A stretch of 5,095 nucleotides of DNA, taken from Candidatus Scybalomonas excrementavium (GTDB lineage Bacteria > Bacillota > Clostridia > Lachnospirales > Lachnospiraceae). The position numbers and the translations under genes were made by a program. Below are positions 1 through 5,095 of the stretch, piece by piece. The DNA is taken from positions 1 through 5,095 of the forward strand of contig JADIML010000184.1 in the NCBI GenBank assembly GCA_017694765.1. The letters are read 5' to 3'. Position 1 is the stretch's first letter; each line of letters starts with the position of its first letter. The notes beneath the pieces are model-generated. The model was not told the DNA's origin. It ran no database searches and was given only the letters and a program-made list of their open reading frames with translations.

Positions 1-107
1 CCTGTATAAATCATAAAGGTGTTAGCACCATAGGACACTGCTTCTTTTACAGAGCCTAAAAACATTTCTTTTCCACTCATTCCAACATGAGATCCTATTT
101 TTAACAT
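1..107 (-). CDS. nfo: Endonuclease IV (AP endonuclease), N-terminal fragment cut by window edge
   Basis: Only the first 35 codons are inside the window; the frame is open to base 1. The peptide starts MLKIGSHVGMSG and continues through VSYGANTFMIYT, which I recognise as the N-terminus of the Nfo/AP endonuclease family 2 (TIM-barrel, Zn-dependent). The family cleaves DNA 5' of abasic sites in base excision repair and also acts on some oxidised bases. The IGSHV strand and the GANTFMIYT segment are characteristic of Firmicute members. The zinc ligands and most of the barrel lie outside the window. The start is the ATG at 105-107; the upstream Shine-Dalgarno is poor (a GAAGAA run). The gene follows tcdA by 92 bases, in which I see no convincing promoter or terminator, so it may be the third gene of the copA transcript. 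The short length is the main uncertainty. Confidence 0.85.
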   Translation of the reverse strand, partial: MLKIGSHVGMSGKEMFLGSVKEAVSYGANTFMIYT

Positions 108-199
108 GTGATTTCTTCTATTCTTTTTTAAGAATTGCCTTTCTTTCTATAATTTCTATCTTACATATAATGTTACTTGTCTTCATAATCGCTATGTCA

Positions 200-928
200 T
201 TATTGGATTCCAGTTAAATCTCTTACAACTGCACTGGCAATGATAAGTCCGGCTGTCGATGGCACAAACGCTGTACTTCCCGGAATACTTCTTCTTCCTG
301 CTGCCTTAGCTTCTTCCATCATCTGTTCTGTTAGCATTGGTTTTTTGGCTACTTCTTTGGAATATAGAACTTTTAACTTTTTAATTCCCCTCGCTTTACA
401 TTCTCTTCTCATAACCTTTGCCAATGGACAAACAGAAGTTTTATAAATGTCACTAATTTCTAATAACTCTGGGTGCACTTTATTCCCTGTTCCCATAGAA
501 CTAATAAGAGGAGTTTTCGCCTCTTGACATTTTTGTGCAATTAAAAGTTTTGAAGTAACAACATCAATGGCATCTACGACATAATCATAATCTTCAAAAT
601 GAAATTGATCTTCATTTTCTTTTCCATAATAGCAGCAATGAATATTAACAACAGCTTCTTTATTAATGTTTAAAATTCTCTCTTTCATCACTTCTACTTT
701 TGGACGTCCGATTGTGTTGTAAAGTGCCACAATTTGACGATTTAAGTTAGAAATCGATACCGTATCAAAATCAATGATATCTAATGTTCCAATTCCACTT
801 CGAGCGAGTGCTTCTATAACAGAAGACCCAACTCCGCCCACGCCAAAAACAGCAACCCTTGAATTTGCAAGGGTCGCCATTTTGTCAGAGCCAAATAAAA
901 TTTCTGTTCTTTGAAATTCTTCTCTCAT
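200..928 (-). CDS. tcdA: tRNA threonylcarbamoyladenosine dehydratase (cyclic t6A synthesis)
   Basis: 242-residue E1-like (ThiF/MoeB/HesA superfamily) protein. Family knowledge: TcdA (CsdL/YgdL) uses ATP to activate and dehydrate the t6A base at position 37 of ANN-decoding tRNAs, giving cyclic t6A in the cytosol. Visible motifs: conserved N-terminal R7-T-E; the nucleotide-binding GVGGVGS loop at 29-35; the acidic strand D53/D55 followed by NLNRQ at 61-65 with the ATP-contacting R64; K77 in GRPK; DAID at 119-122; and a C-terminal GSTAFVPSTAG segment at 217-227. The paired CxxC zinc motifs of MoeB/ThiF are absent, which favours TcdA over those relatives. The length is slightly below the roughly 270 residues of E. 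coli TcdA but normal for Firmicute forms. The ATG at 926-928 is supported by an AGAGGTGA site that starts on the last base of the copA stop codon, only 11 bases separating the two genes, so it is almost certainly co-transcribed with copA. No CsdA/CsdE partner genes are present in the window. Confidence 0.92.
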   Translation of the reverse strand: MREEFQRTEILFGSDKMATLANSRVAVFGVGGVGSSVIEALARSGIGTLDIIDFDTVSISNLNRQIVALYNTIGRPKVEVMKERILNINKEAVVNIHCCYYGKENEDQFHFEDYDYVVDAIDVVTSKLLIAQKCQEAKTPLISSMGTGNKVHPELLEISDIYKTSVCPLAKVMRRECKARGIKKLKVLYSKEVAKKPMLTEQMMEEAKAAGRRSIPGSTAFVPSTAGLIIASAVVRDLTGIQ

Positions 929-932
929 TCTT

Positions 933-940
933 TCACCTCT
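933..940 (-). promoter_or_regulatory. tcdA ribosome binding site overlapping the copA stop
   Basis: On the minus strand the junction reads TAAGAGGTGAAAGAATG: the copA TAA shares its last base with the start of the AGAGGTGA Shine-Dalgarno, and the tcdA ATG follows. A ribosome terminating on copA would sit on this site, so tcdA translation is probably coupled to copA (inference). Confidence 0.75.
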
Positions 941-1149
941 TATGCGATAGAAATTGGCTCATATCCAGCTTCTTTTACTGTGTTCATAAGAACTTCATTG
1001 TCCACTTCTTTTTCTAATGTTACCGTTGCTGTTTTCGCTTCTAAATTAACAGTACAGTCTAAAACACCTTCTACTGCTTTTAATGCCTTTTCCACATTTC
1101 CTTGACAATGTGCACACATCATACCTTCAATTGTTAATACTTTTTGCAT
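940..1149 (-). CDS. Candidate internally initiated CopZ-like copper chaperone (C-terminal HMA of CopA)
   Basis: In frame inside copA, codon 807 is an ATG at 1147-1149 that begins MQKVLTIEGMMCAHC and runs 69 residues to the copA stop. This is a complete ferredoxin-like HMA domain with a CxxC Cu(I) site, and 69 residues is the length of Bacillus subtilis CopZ. The ATG has a textbook AAGGAG eight bases upstream, far better than chance would normally place before an internal methionine. What is seen: the start, the site and the domain boundary coinciding. What is inferred: that ribosomes use it to produce free chaperone as well as full-length pump, or that it is a relic of a once separate copZ fused to copA. 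It could also simply be the pump's C-terminal domain with an unused site. Confidence 0.45.
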   Translation of the reverse strand: MQKVLTIEGMMCAHCQGNVEKALKAVEGVLDCTVNLEAKTATVTLEKEVDNEVLMNTVKEAGYEPISIA

Positions 1150-3567
1150 GACTTTATCTCCTTTTTCTTCATCATTTTTTCTATTATGTTCCATAAGAGT
1201 TTTTTTATCCTCTTGACTTTCTGTTGAAAGTTCTGTTGTTTGGATAACTTGCTCTCCCTCTATATGATTTCCTTCCACCTGTTTGATACCTTTTGGTTGA
1301 AACATTTTTAGACGTAAAGCGTTTGTTACAACACAAAAAGAACTTAAACTCATCGCAACCGATCCAAACATTGGATTTAATTTCCAATGTAAGCTCATAT
1401 AAAAGACACCTGCTGCTAAAGGAATCCCAATACTGTTATAGAAAAATGCCCAGAAAAGATTTTCCTTAATATTTTTCATAACAGCTTTACTAAGTTGAAT
1501 AGCAGTAGCTACGTCTTGTAAATCATTTTTCATTAATACAATATCTGCAGATTCCATCGCTACATCAGTTCCTGCACCAATGGCAATTCCAACATCGGCT
1601 CTTGCAAGGGCTGGCGCATCATTAATTCCATCTCCAACCATGGCAACTTTCTTACCAGAGTCTTGAATTAGGCGTACTTCTTGTTCTTTATCTTGTGGAA
1701 GAACTTCTGCTACGACACGATCTAAATGTAAGACTTTCTGAACTGCTCTAGCTGTTCGCTCATTATCTCCAGTTAGCATAACAACTTCAATTCCCATATC
1801 TTTTAGTGTAGAAATTGCATTTGCACTTGTAGATTTCACAATATCAGCAACAGCAATCATTCCTAATATACTCTGTTTTGTTGCAAAAAACAATGGTGTT
1901 TTTCCCTGTTCGGCTAACTCATTGGCTTTTTCTGTATAATCTTTCACAGAAATTCCTTCTTCTTCCAAAAATCCTGCATTTCCTGCGATATAAGTATTAC
2001 CTTGATAAGATGCTTTAATTCCTTTTCCTGGAACTGTTTCAAAAGATTCTACTTGTTCAAAAACAATCTGTTTTTCTTTCGCATATTCCACCACTGCATT
2101 GGATAATGGATGTTCCGATGGTGCTTCCATCATGCCTGCAATTTGTAAAAATTGTTCCTCCGTAATAGAAGCTAGTGGAATCACATCTGTTACCTTTGGC
2201 TTTCCTTCTGTAATCGTTCCTGTTTTATCAAGCACTACCGTTTGAATGGAATGTGCTGTTTCTAATGCTTCTGCCGACTTAATGAGAATTCCTTTTTCCG
2301 CTCCTCTTCCTGTACCAACCATAATAGCTACCGGTGTCGCTAACCCTAAGGCACATGGACAAGAAATAACGAGAACTGAAATTCCTATGGATAAAGCAAA
2401 GGCAAATGTTTGACCGAGCACTAACCACCATATAAGTGTTGCCATAATCGCTATTCCAATAACAATCGGAACAAACACCCCACTGATTTTATCTGCTAAT
2501 TTAGCAATTGGTGCTTTTGAGCTACTTGCTTCTTCTACTAACGTAATAATTTGAGAAATAGCCGTATCTTCTCCAACTTTTTGTGCTTCAAATTTAAAAT
2601 AACCAGCGCGATTTATCGTAGCTCCCATAACTTTATCGCCTACTTGCTTATCAACTGGGATACTTTCTCCTGTTAAAGCTGATTGATCCAGTGAGCCATT
2701 TCCCTCGATAATCATACCATCTACTGGAACTTGTTGTCCAGCACGTACAACTAAAATGTCACCTACAACAACTTCTTCTACTGGAATTTCTTCTTCGACT
2801 CCATTTCGAATGACCATCGCTGTCTTAGGCGCTAAATCCATTAATTTACTAATAGCTTCTTTCGTCTTACCTTTGGAACGAGTTTCTAAATATTTTCCAA
2901 GAGTAATTAATGTTAAAATGGTACCTGCAGATTCAAAGTATAAGTCCATATGATATTGCTCTACCATGTCCATATCTCCATGACCTAAACCGTATCCCAT
3001 ACAATAAATAGCAAATACTCCATAGATAACGGCTGCCAGCGAACCAATGGCAATCAGTGCATCCATATTTGGTGCTTTTATCCGCAATGATTGAAATCCA
3101 CGTTCATAATAAGAACGATTCAAGTACATAATTGGTAATGTTAATAAAAACTGCGTCATTCCAAAGGCAACACCATTCTCTATTCCTGATAAAAAGCTTG
3201 GTAATGGCATTCCCATCATATGTCCCATGGAGACATACATAAGAGGAATTAAAAAGAATATCGAATAAAGAAATCTCTTCTTCATTCCCTTCATTTCAAC
3301 TTCTGCTTGATTCACGATTTGATCAGATGCTTGCTTTTTCCCTCCTGTGTTTGCTTTTTGAACTGGAACTGCTCCATATCCAGCATGGATAACAGCGGTT
3401 ACAATATCTTGTTCTGTCAGTTCCTGCTCATTATAAACAACTGTCATATTATTAGATAATAAATTTACATTACATTCTTGAATTCCATGCAATGCTTTCA
3501 CTGCTTTTTCTACGTGTGCAGAGCAAGCAGAACAACTCATTCCTGTTACATCAAATTTTTGTTTCAT
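940..3567 (-). CDS. copA: Cu(I)-exporting P1B-type ATPase with N- and C-terminal HMA domains
   Basis: 875-residue membrane pump that expels cytosolic Cu(I) using ATP. Domain order: HMA metal-binding domain at about 1-70 with the GMSCSAC site (C12, C15); a charged linker; helices at about 98-113, 132-150, 168-190 and 207-226; actuator domain with TGES at 299-302; helices at about 362-385 and 390-412, the latter with the CPC ion site (C403, C405); DKTGT at 447-451 with phosphorylated D447; SEHPL at 484-488 (nucleotide-binding H486); TGDN at 599-602; GDGINDAP at 645-652; last two helices at about 702-722 and 731-752 with Y710-N711 and M739-xx-S742-S743. CPC, YN and MxxSS together are the Cu(I) signature and argue against Zn/Cd pumps. 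Residues 755-806 form a hydrophilic linker to a second HMA domain (807-875) with GMMCAHC (C818, C821). The ATG at 3565-3567 has AAGGAGG at 3574-3580 with 6 nt spacing. Outward-facing loops are Met/His-rich. The gene is first in its operon and probably repressed by CsoR. Confidence 0.97.
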   Translation of the reverse strand: MKQKFDVTGMSCSACSAHVEKAVKALHGIQECNVNLLSNNMTVVYNEQELTEQDIVTAVIHAGYGAVPVQKANTGGKKQASDQIVNQAEVEMKGMKKRFLYSIFFLIPLMYVSMGHMMGMPLPSFLSGIENGVAFGMTQFLLTLPIMYLNRSYYERGFQSLRIKAPNMDALIAIGSLAAVIYGVFAIYCMGYGLGHGDMDMVEQYHMDLYFESAGTILTLITLGKYLETRSKGKTKEAISKLMDLAPKTAMVIRNGVEEEIPVEEVVVGDILVVRAGQQVPVDGMIIEGNGSLDQSALTGESIPVDKQVGDKVMGATINRAGYFKFEAQKVGEDTAISQIITLVEEASSSKAPIAKLADKISGVFVPIVIGIAIMATLIWWLVLGQTFAFALSIGISVLVISCPCALGLATPVAIMVGTGRGAEKGILIKSAEALETAHSIQTVVLDKTGTITEGKPKVTDVIPLASITEEQFLQIAGMMEAPSEHPLSNAVVEYAKEKQIVFEQVESFETVPGKGIKASYQGNTYIAGNAGFLEEEGISVKDYTEKANELAEQGKTPLFFATKQSILGMIAVADIVKSTSANAISTLKDMGIEVVMLTGDNERTARAVQKVLHLDRVVAEVLPQDKEQEVRLIQDSGKKVAMVGDGINDAPALARADVGIAIGAGTDVAMESADIVLMKNDLQDVATAIQLSKAVMKNIKENLFWAFFYNSIGIPLAAGVFYMSLHWKLNPMFGSVAMSLSSFCVVTNALRLKMFQPKGIKQVEGNHIEGEQVIQTTELSTESQEDKKTLMEHNRKNDEEKGDKVMQKVLTIEGMMCAHCQGNVEKALKAVEGVLDCTVNLEAKTATVTLEKEVDNEVLMNTVKEAGYEPISIA
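1158..1163 (-). promoter_or_regulatory. Internal Shine-Dalgarno within copA, before the C-terminal HMA domain
   Basis: The minus strand reads AAGGAG, then 8 bases (ATAAAGTC), then ATG of codon 807. It matches the anti-Shine-Dalgarno as well as the sites before the real starts of copA and tcdA. It lies in the codons for E-K-G-D of the linker, where E-K could have been encoded without this exact match. Confidence 0.6.
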
Positions 3568-3581
3568 ACTTCGCCTCCTTC

Positions 3582-3598
3582 ATACCCCATCTGGGTAT
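3582..3598. promoter_or_regulatory. CsoR-type copper operator
   Basis: A perfect inverted repeat, ATACCC on one side and GGGTAT on the other, separated by five bases; the arms are 3582-3587 and 3593-3598. This is the pattern of operators bound by the copper-sensing repressor CsoR (TACCC...GGGTA with a G/C-rich centre). It begins about 7 bases downstream of the -10 box, so it covers the expected transcription start and the leader up to the ribosome binding site. That position suits repression released by Cu(I). The CopY box pattern TACAnnTGTA is not present. No csoR gene lies in the window, so the repressor must be encoded elsewhere. Confidence 0.8.
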
Positions 3599-3604
3599 AT
3601 TTGT

Positions 3605-3633
3605 ATATTACTTCTTTTTCCCTTATTTGTCAA
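3605..3633 (-). promoter_or_regulatory. SigA-type promoter of copA
   Basis: On the minus strand a consensus -35 TTGACA (3628-3633) is followed after exactly 17 bases by TAATAT (3605-3610), one mismatch from TATAAT. The start of transcription would fall near 3598, giving a leader of about 30 bases that contains the operator and the AAGGAGG ribosome binding site. Such a strong promoter needs a repressor, consistent with the adjacent CsoR-type repeat. Confidence 0.88.
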
Positions 3634-3647
3634 TACTTCTTCTTCAT

Positions 3648-3692
3648 AAAAATAAAAGAGTAGTTTGAAAAACTTTTTAACACTACTCTTTT
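3648..3692 (-). terminator. Rho-independent terminator of the ABC transporter operon
   Basis: Minus-strand arms AAAAGAGTAGT (3682-3692) and ACTACTCTTTT (3654-3664) pair perfectly over 11 bp around a 17-base loop that can fold further through an A5/T5 pair. They are followed by ATTTTT at 3648-3653. The stem is long but AU-rich, with only three G-C pairs. It lies 41 bases after the ATPase stop and ends 15 bases before the copA -35 box, so it insulates the two operons. The plus strand also has T-rich sequence after the stem, so it could work in both directions, though no plus-strand gene enters it. Confidence 0.75.
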
Positions 3693-3721
3693 TAAAAAGT
3701 CTTTCATAAAACTACTCTTTT
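3654..3721. repeat. Three copies of an 11-base arm: two direct, one inverted
   Basis: On the plus strand ACTACTCTTTT occurs at 3682-3692 and again at 3711-3721, 29 bases apart, and its exact reverse complement occurs at 3654-3664. The downstream arm of the terminator can therefore pair with either of two identical upstream arms. The spacer sequences are loosely similar (A/T-rich with A5 and T5 runs), suggesting an old local duplication of half the hairpin. A 12-base palindrome, CTTTTTAAAAAG, overlaps the middle copy at 3688-3699. Confidence 0.85.
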
Positions 3722-3732
3722 ATACAATCTAA

Positions 3733-4527
3733 TTATGCAAGCATCATTCGGTCGTTGGCAAATTCTCCACCACTTACCTGCTCAAACTTCTCTAGTAGAT
3801 CGCTTACTTTTAACTGTTTTTTTTCTTCTCCAGATACTTCATAAATCACGCGACCTTCGTGCATCATAATTAGTCGATTTCCAAGTCGAATGGCATCTTT
3901 CATATTATGTGTTACCATCATAGCTGTCAAATTATTTTGTGTAATAATACGTTCTGTAATCTCTAACACTTTACTCGCTGTTTTTGGATCAAGTGCTGCT
4001 GTGTGCTCATCTAATAGTAATAACTCTGGCTTTTTTAACGTTGCCATTAAAAGTGTAAGTGCCTGTCTTTGCCCTCCTGATAAAAGCCCTACTTTACTGC
4101 TTATTCTATTTTCTAACCCTAGATCTAATGTTTTTAAGGCTTCTTGATATTGCTTTTGTTCCTTCTTTGTAATTCCCCATCTAAGCCCTCTATTTTCTCC
4201 TCTTCTAAGTGCCAGTGCAAGATTTTCTTGAATTTCCATGTCACCAGCCGTACCTTTCATCGGATCTTGGAAAACTCTTCCTAAGTAAATAGCTCGTTTA
4301 TGTTCTGGCATATGTGTTATATTTTTACCATTTAATAGTATTTTACCTTCATCAATTGGATAAACACCAGCTATCATATTTAAAGTAGTAGATTTACCTG
4401 CTCCATTTCCTCCAATAATTGTCACAAAATCGCCATCTTGTAACGTAAGATCAACTCCTTGTAAAGCTGGTTTCTCATTCACAGTTCCCTTATGAAATGT
4501 TTTTTTCACATTTTTTATTTCTAACAT
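3733..4527 (-). CDS. ABC transporter ATP-binding protein, putative Trp/Tyr-type importer
   Basis: 264-residue cytosolic ATPase subunit that powers the adjoining permease. Motifs: Walker A GGNGAGKST at 39-47 (K45); Q-loop Q87 in VFQDP; ABC signature LLSGGQRQ at 148-155; Walker B LLLLDE with catalytic E174; D-loop ALD at 178-180; switch H207 in VTHN. The segment DEHTAALDPK and the pairing with a LivH-like permease are typical of the family annotated as putative tryptophan/tyrosine transport ATPases, which work with an ABC_sub_bind lipoprotein such as streptococcal TrpX. It differs from the LivG/LivF pair in that a single ATPase would serve as homodimer. The ATG at 4525-4527 follows the permease stop by one base, with an AAGGGGGAG site at 4534-4542 inside the permease's final codons. 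It is last in the operon and followed by a terminator. The substrate cannot be read from the ATPase; the binding protein lies outside the window. Confidence 0.9.
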   Translation of the reverse strand: MLEIKNVKKTFHKGTVNEKPALQGVDLTLQDGDFVTIIGGNGAGKSTTLNMIAGVYPIDEGKILLNGKNITHMPEHKRAIYLGRVFQDPMKGTAGDMEIQENLALALRRGENRGLRWGITKKEQKQYQEALKTLDLGLENRISSKVGLLSGGQRQALTLLMATLKKPELLLLDEHTAALDPKTASKVLEITERIITQNNLTAMMVTHNMKDAIRLGNRLIMMHEGRVIYEVSGEEKKQLKVSDLLEKFEQVSGGEFANDRMMLA

Positions 4528-4528
4528 A

Positions 4529-5095
4529 TTATTCTCCCCCTTCCATATAAGCTCGTTTTATTTTCCACTTTTGAACAAGAACTGGTATATAAAGAGCTAC
4601 GGCAACTAAAACAGCAGATAATAATTTCATATCATTTGGATCAAGTCCCAATCGCAATACAATTGCACGAATTACAAAATAGATAGCAGAACCAACGATA
4701 ACAGATGCTAGCTTTCCTCCAAAAGAACGAAACTTTCTCATAAGCATTTCTCCTATTACTATTGCTGCTAATCCAATTACAATAGAGCCTGTTCCAGAAT
4801 TAATGTCTCCAAATTTATTCATTTGACAAACGAGTCCACCTGAAAGTCCTACAAGACCATTACTTATCATAAGTGCTAACATTTTCGTCCATTTTATATT
4901 GACACCTAACGCCCGTATCATGTCTTCATTATTTCCTGTTGCTCGTAATGCTGCTCCAACTTCTGTCCCAAATAGCCAATAAAGAATACCAATCATGACA
5001 ATTACGATAATCAGTCCAAAAAGAAGGACAGCTCTAGACTGGGACCAACCTGTTTTTTCTACAAAAGATGAAAAAATAGTTTTTTGGTTCAATAA
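4529..5095 (-). CDS. ABC transporter permease (LivH-like family), C-terminal part cut by window edge
   Basis: About 188 residues to a stop at 4529-4531. The frame remains open to the last base, and the first possible start in it is a TTG at 5090-5092 with no room to see a ribosome binding site. I therefore treat it as a fragment of a protein of usually about 290-320 residues rather than a gene starting here. Counting from that TTG codon, there are hydrophobic segments at about 21-41, 71-90, 101-118, 127-149 and 156-174. Between the first two is a cytoplasmic EAA-like loop, GAALRATGNNEDMIRALG at 46-63, which is the ATPase docking site in branched-chain-type permeases. The segment DPNDMKLLSAVLVAVAL near the end resembles TrpY-type permeases. 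It would form the membrane channel of an importer together with the ATPase encoded one base downstream; the binding protein gene is probably further upstream, outside the window. Confidence 0.88.
   Translation of the reverse strand, partial: LLNQKTIFSSFVEKTGWSQSRAVLLFGLIIVIVMIGILYWLFGTEVGAALRATGNNEDMIRALGVNIKWTKMLALMISNGLVGLSGGLVCQMNKFGDINSGTGSIVIGLAAIVIGEMLMRKFRSFGGKLASVIVGSAIYFVIRAIVLRLGLDPNDMKLLSAVLVAVALYIPVLVQKWKIKRAYMEGGE

Noticed and set aside
120..135. ATTCTT/AAGAAT inverted repeat between tcdA and nfo, considered as a terminator
   Set aside because: Six-bp A/T-only stem without a following U-tract on the minus strand, and only 12 bases before the nfo start codon.
161..175. TTACAT-ATA-ATGTTA near-palindrome upstream of nfo
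   Set aside because: One mismatch, purely A/T-rich, no matching regulator family; expected by chance in such sequence.
240..446. Plus-strand open frame opposite tcdA
   Set aside because: Lies wholly antisense to a well-supported tcdA, with no ribosome binding site or recognisable protein features.
1205..1387. Minus-strand open frame inside copA in another frame
   Set aside because: Overlaps the conserved end of the copA core in a different frame; lysine/arginine-rich with no domain.
2756..2953. Plus-strand open frame opposite copA
   Set aside because: Shadow of the conserved actuator-domain and transmembrane coding sequence; low-complexity Ser/Thr-rich translation.
3552..3584. Ten-codon reading frame starting at ATG 3582-3584 and overlapping the copA start
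   Set aside because: Arises from the operator and Shine-Dalgarno sequence; no ribosome binding site fits upstream in the short leader, so leader-peptide control is unlikely.
3478..3663. Plus-strand open frame over the copA start and its promoter
   Set aside because: Antisense to the copA N-terminus, promoter and operator, whose signals are clear; no own ribosome binding site seen.
3890..4147. Plus-strand open frame opposite the ABC ATPase
   Set aside because: Antisense to the Walker B and signature coding region; cysteine/serine-rich translation typical of a shadow.
5090..5092. TTG as the true start of the permease
   Set aside because: The frame continues open to the window edge and the first helices expected for the family are missing, so this is an internal leucine codon of a truncated gene.

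Overview
The window is AT-rich, every gene lies on the minus strand, and the ribosome binding sites are strong and purine-rich. Together with the protein flavour (a CopA carrying a C-terminal heavy-metal-binding domain, a Trp/Tyr-type ABC transporter) this points to a low-GC Firmicute, most likely a Clostridia/Lachnospiraceae-like gut anaerobe. The assignment is an inference from sequence style, not a database match.

In transcription order (high to low coordinates) there are two units. Unit 1 is the end of an ABC importer operon. It holds the C-terminal part of a LivH-like permease (running off the right edge of the window) and its ATPase, one base apart and translationally coupled. They belong to the family often annotated as putative tryptophan/tyrosine transporters. 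A long AT-rich hairpin with a U-tract ends the unit at 3648-3692. An additional copy of one hairpin arm lies just upstream of it.

Unit 2 is a copper-export operon with its own control region at 3568-3633: a near-consensus SigA promoter (TTGACA, 17 bp, TAATAT), a CsoR-type GGGTAT/ATACCC inverted repeat over the expected transcription start, and a strong Shine-Dalgarno. It drives an 875-residue CopA with all Cu(I) P1B-ATPase motifs, one N-terminal metal-binding domain and a second one at the C-terminus. Downstream, with a ribosome binding site abutting the copA stop codon, is tcdA, the tRNA cyclic-t6A dehydratase. After a 92-base gap without a recognisable terminator comes the start of nfo (endonuclease IV), cut by the left edge.

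The most interesting signal is inside copA. The C-terminal domain begins with an in-frame ATG preceded by a perfect AAGGAG at 8 nt spacing, so the same gene may also make a free 69-residue CopZ-like copper chaperone. No phage, transposon, CRISPR or RNA gene was seen, and the gene content is otherwise ordinary housekeeping and metal homeostasis. I see no wholly new multi-gene system here.
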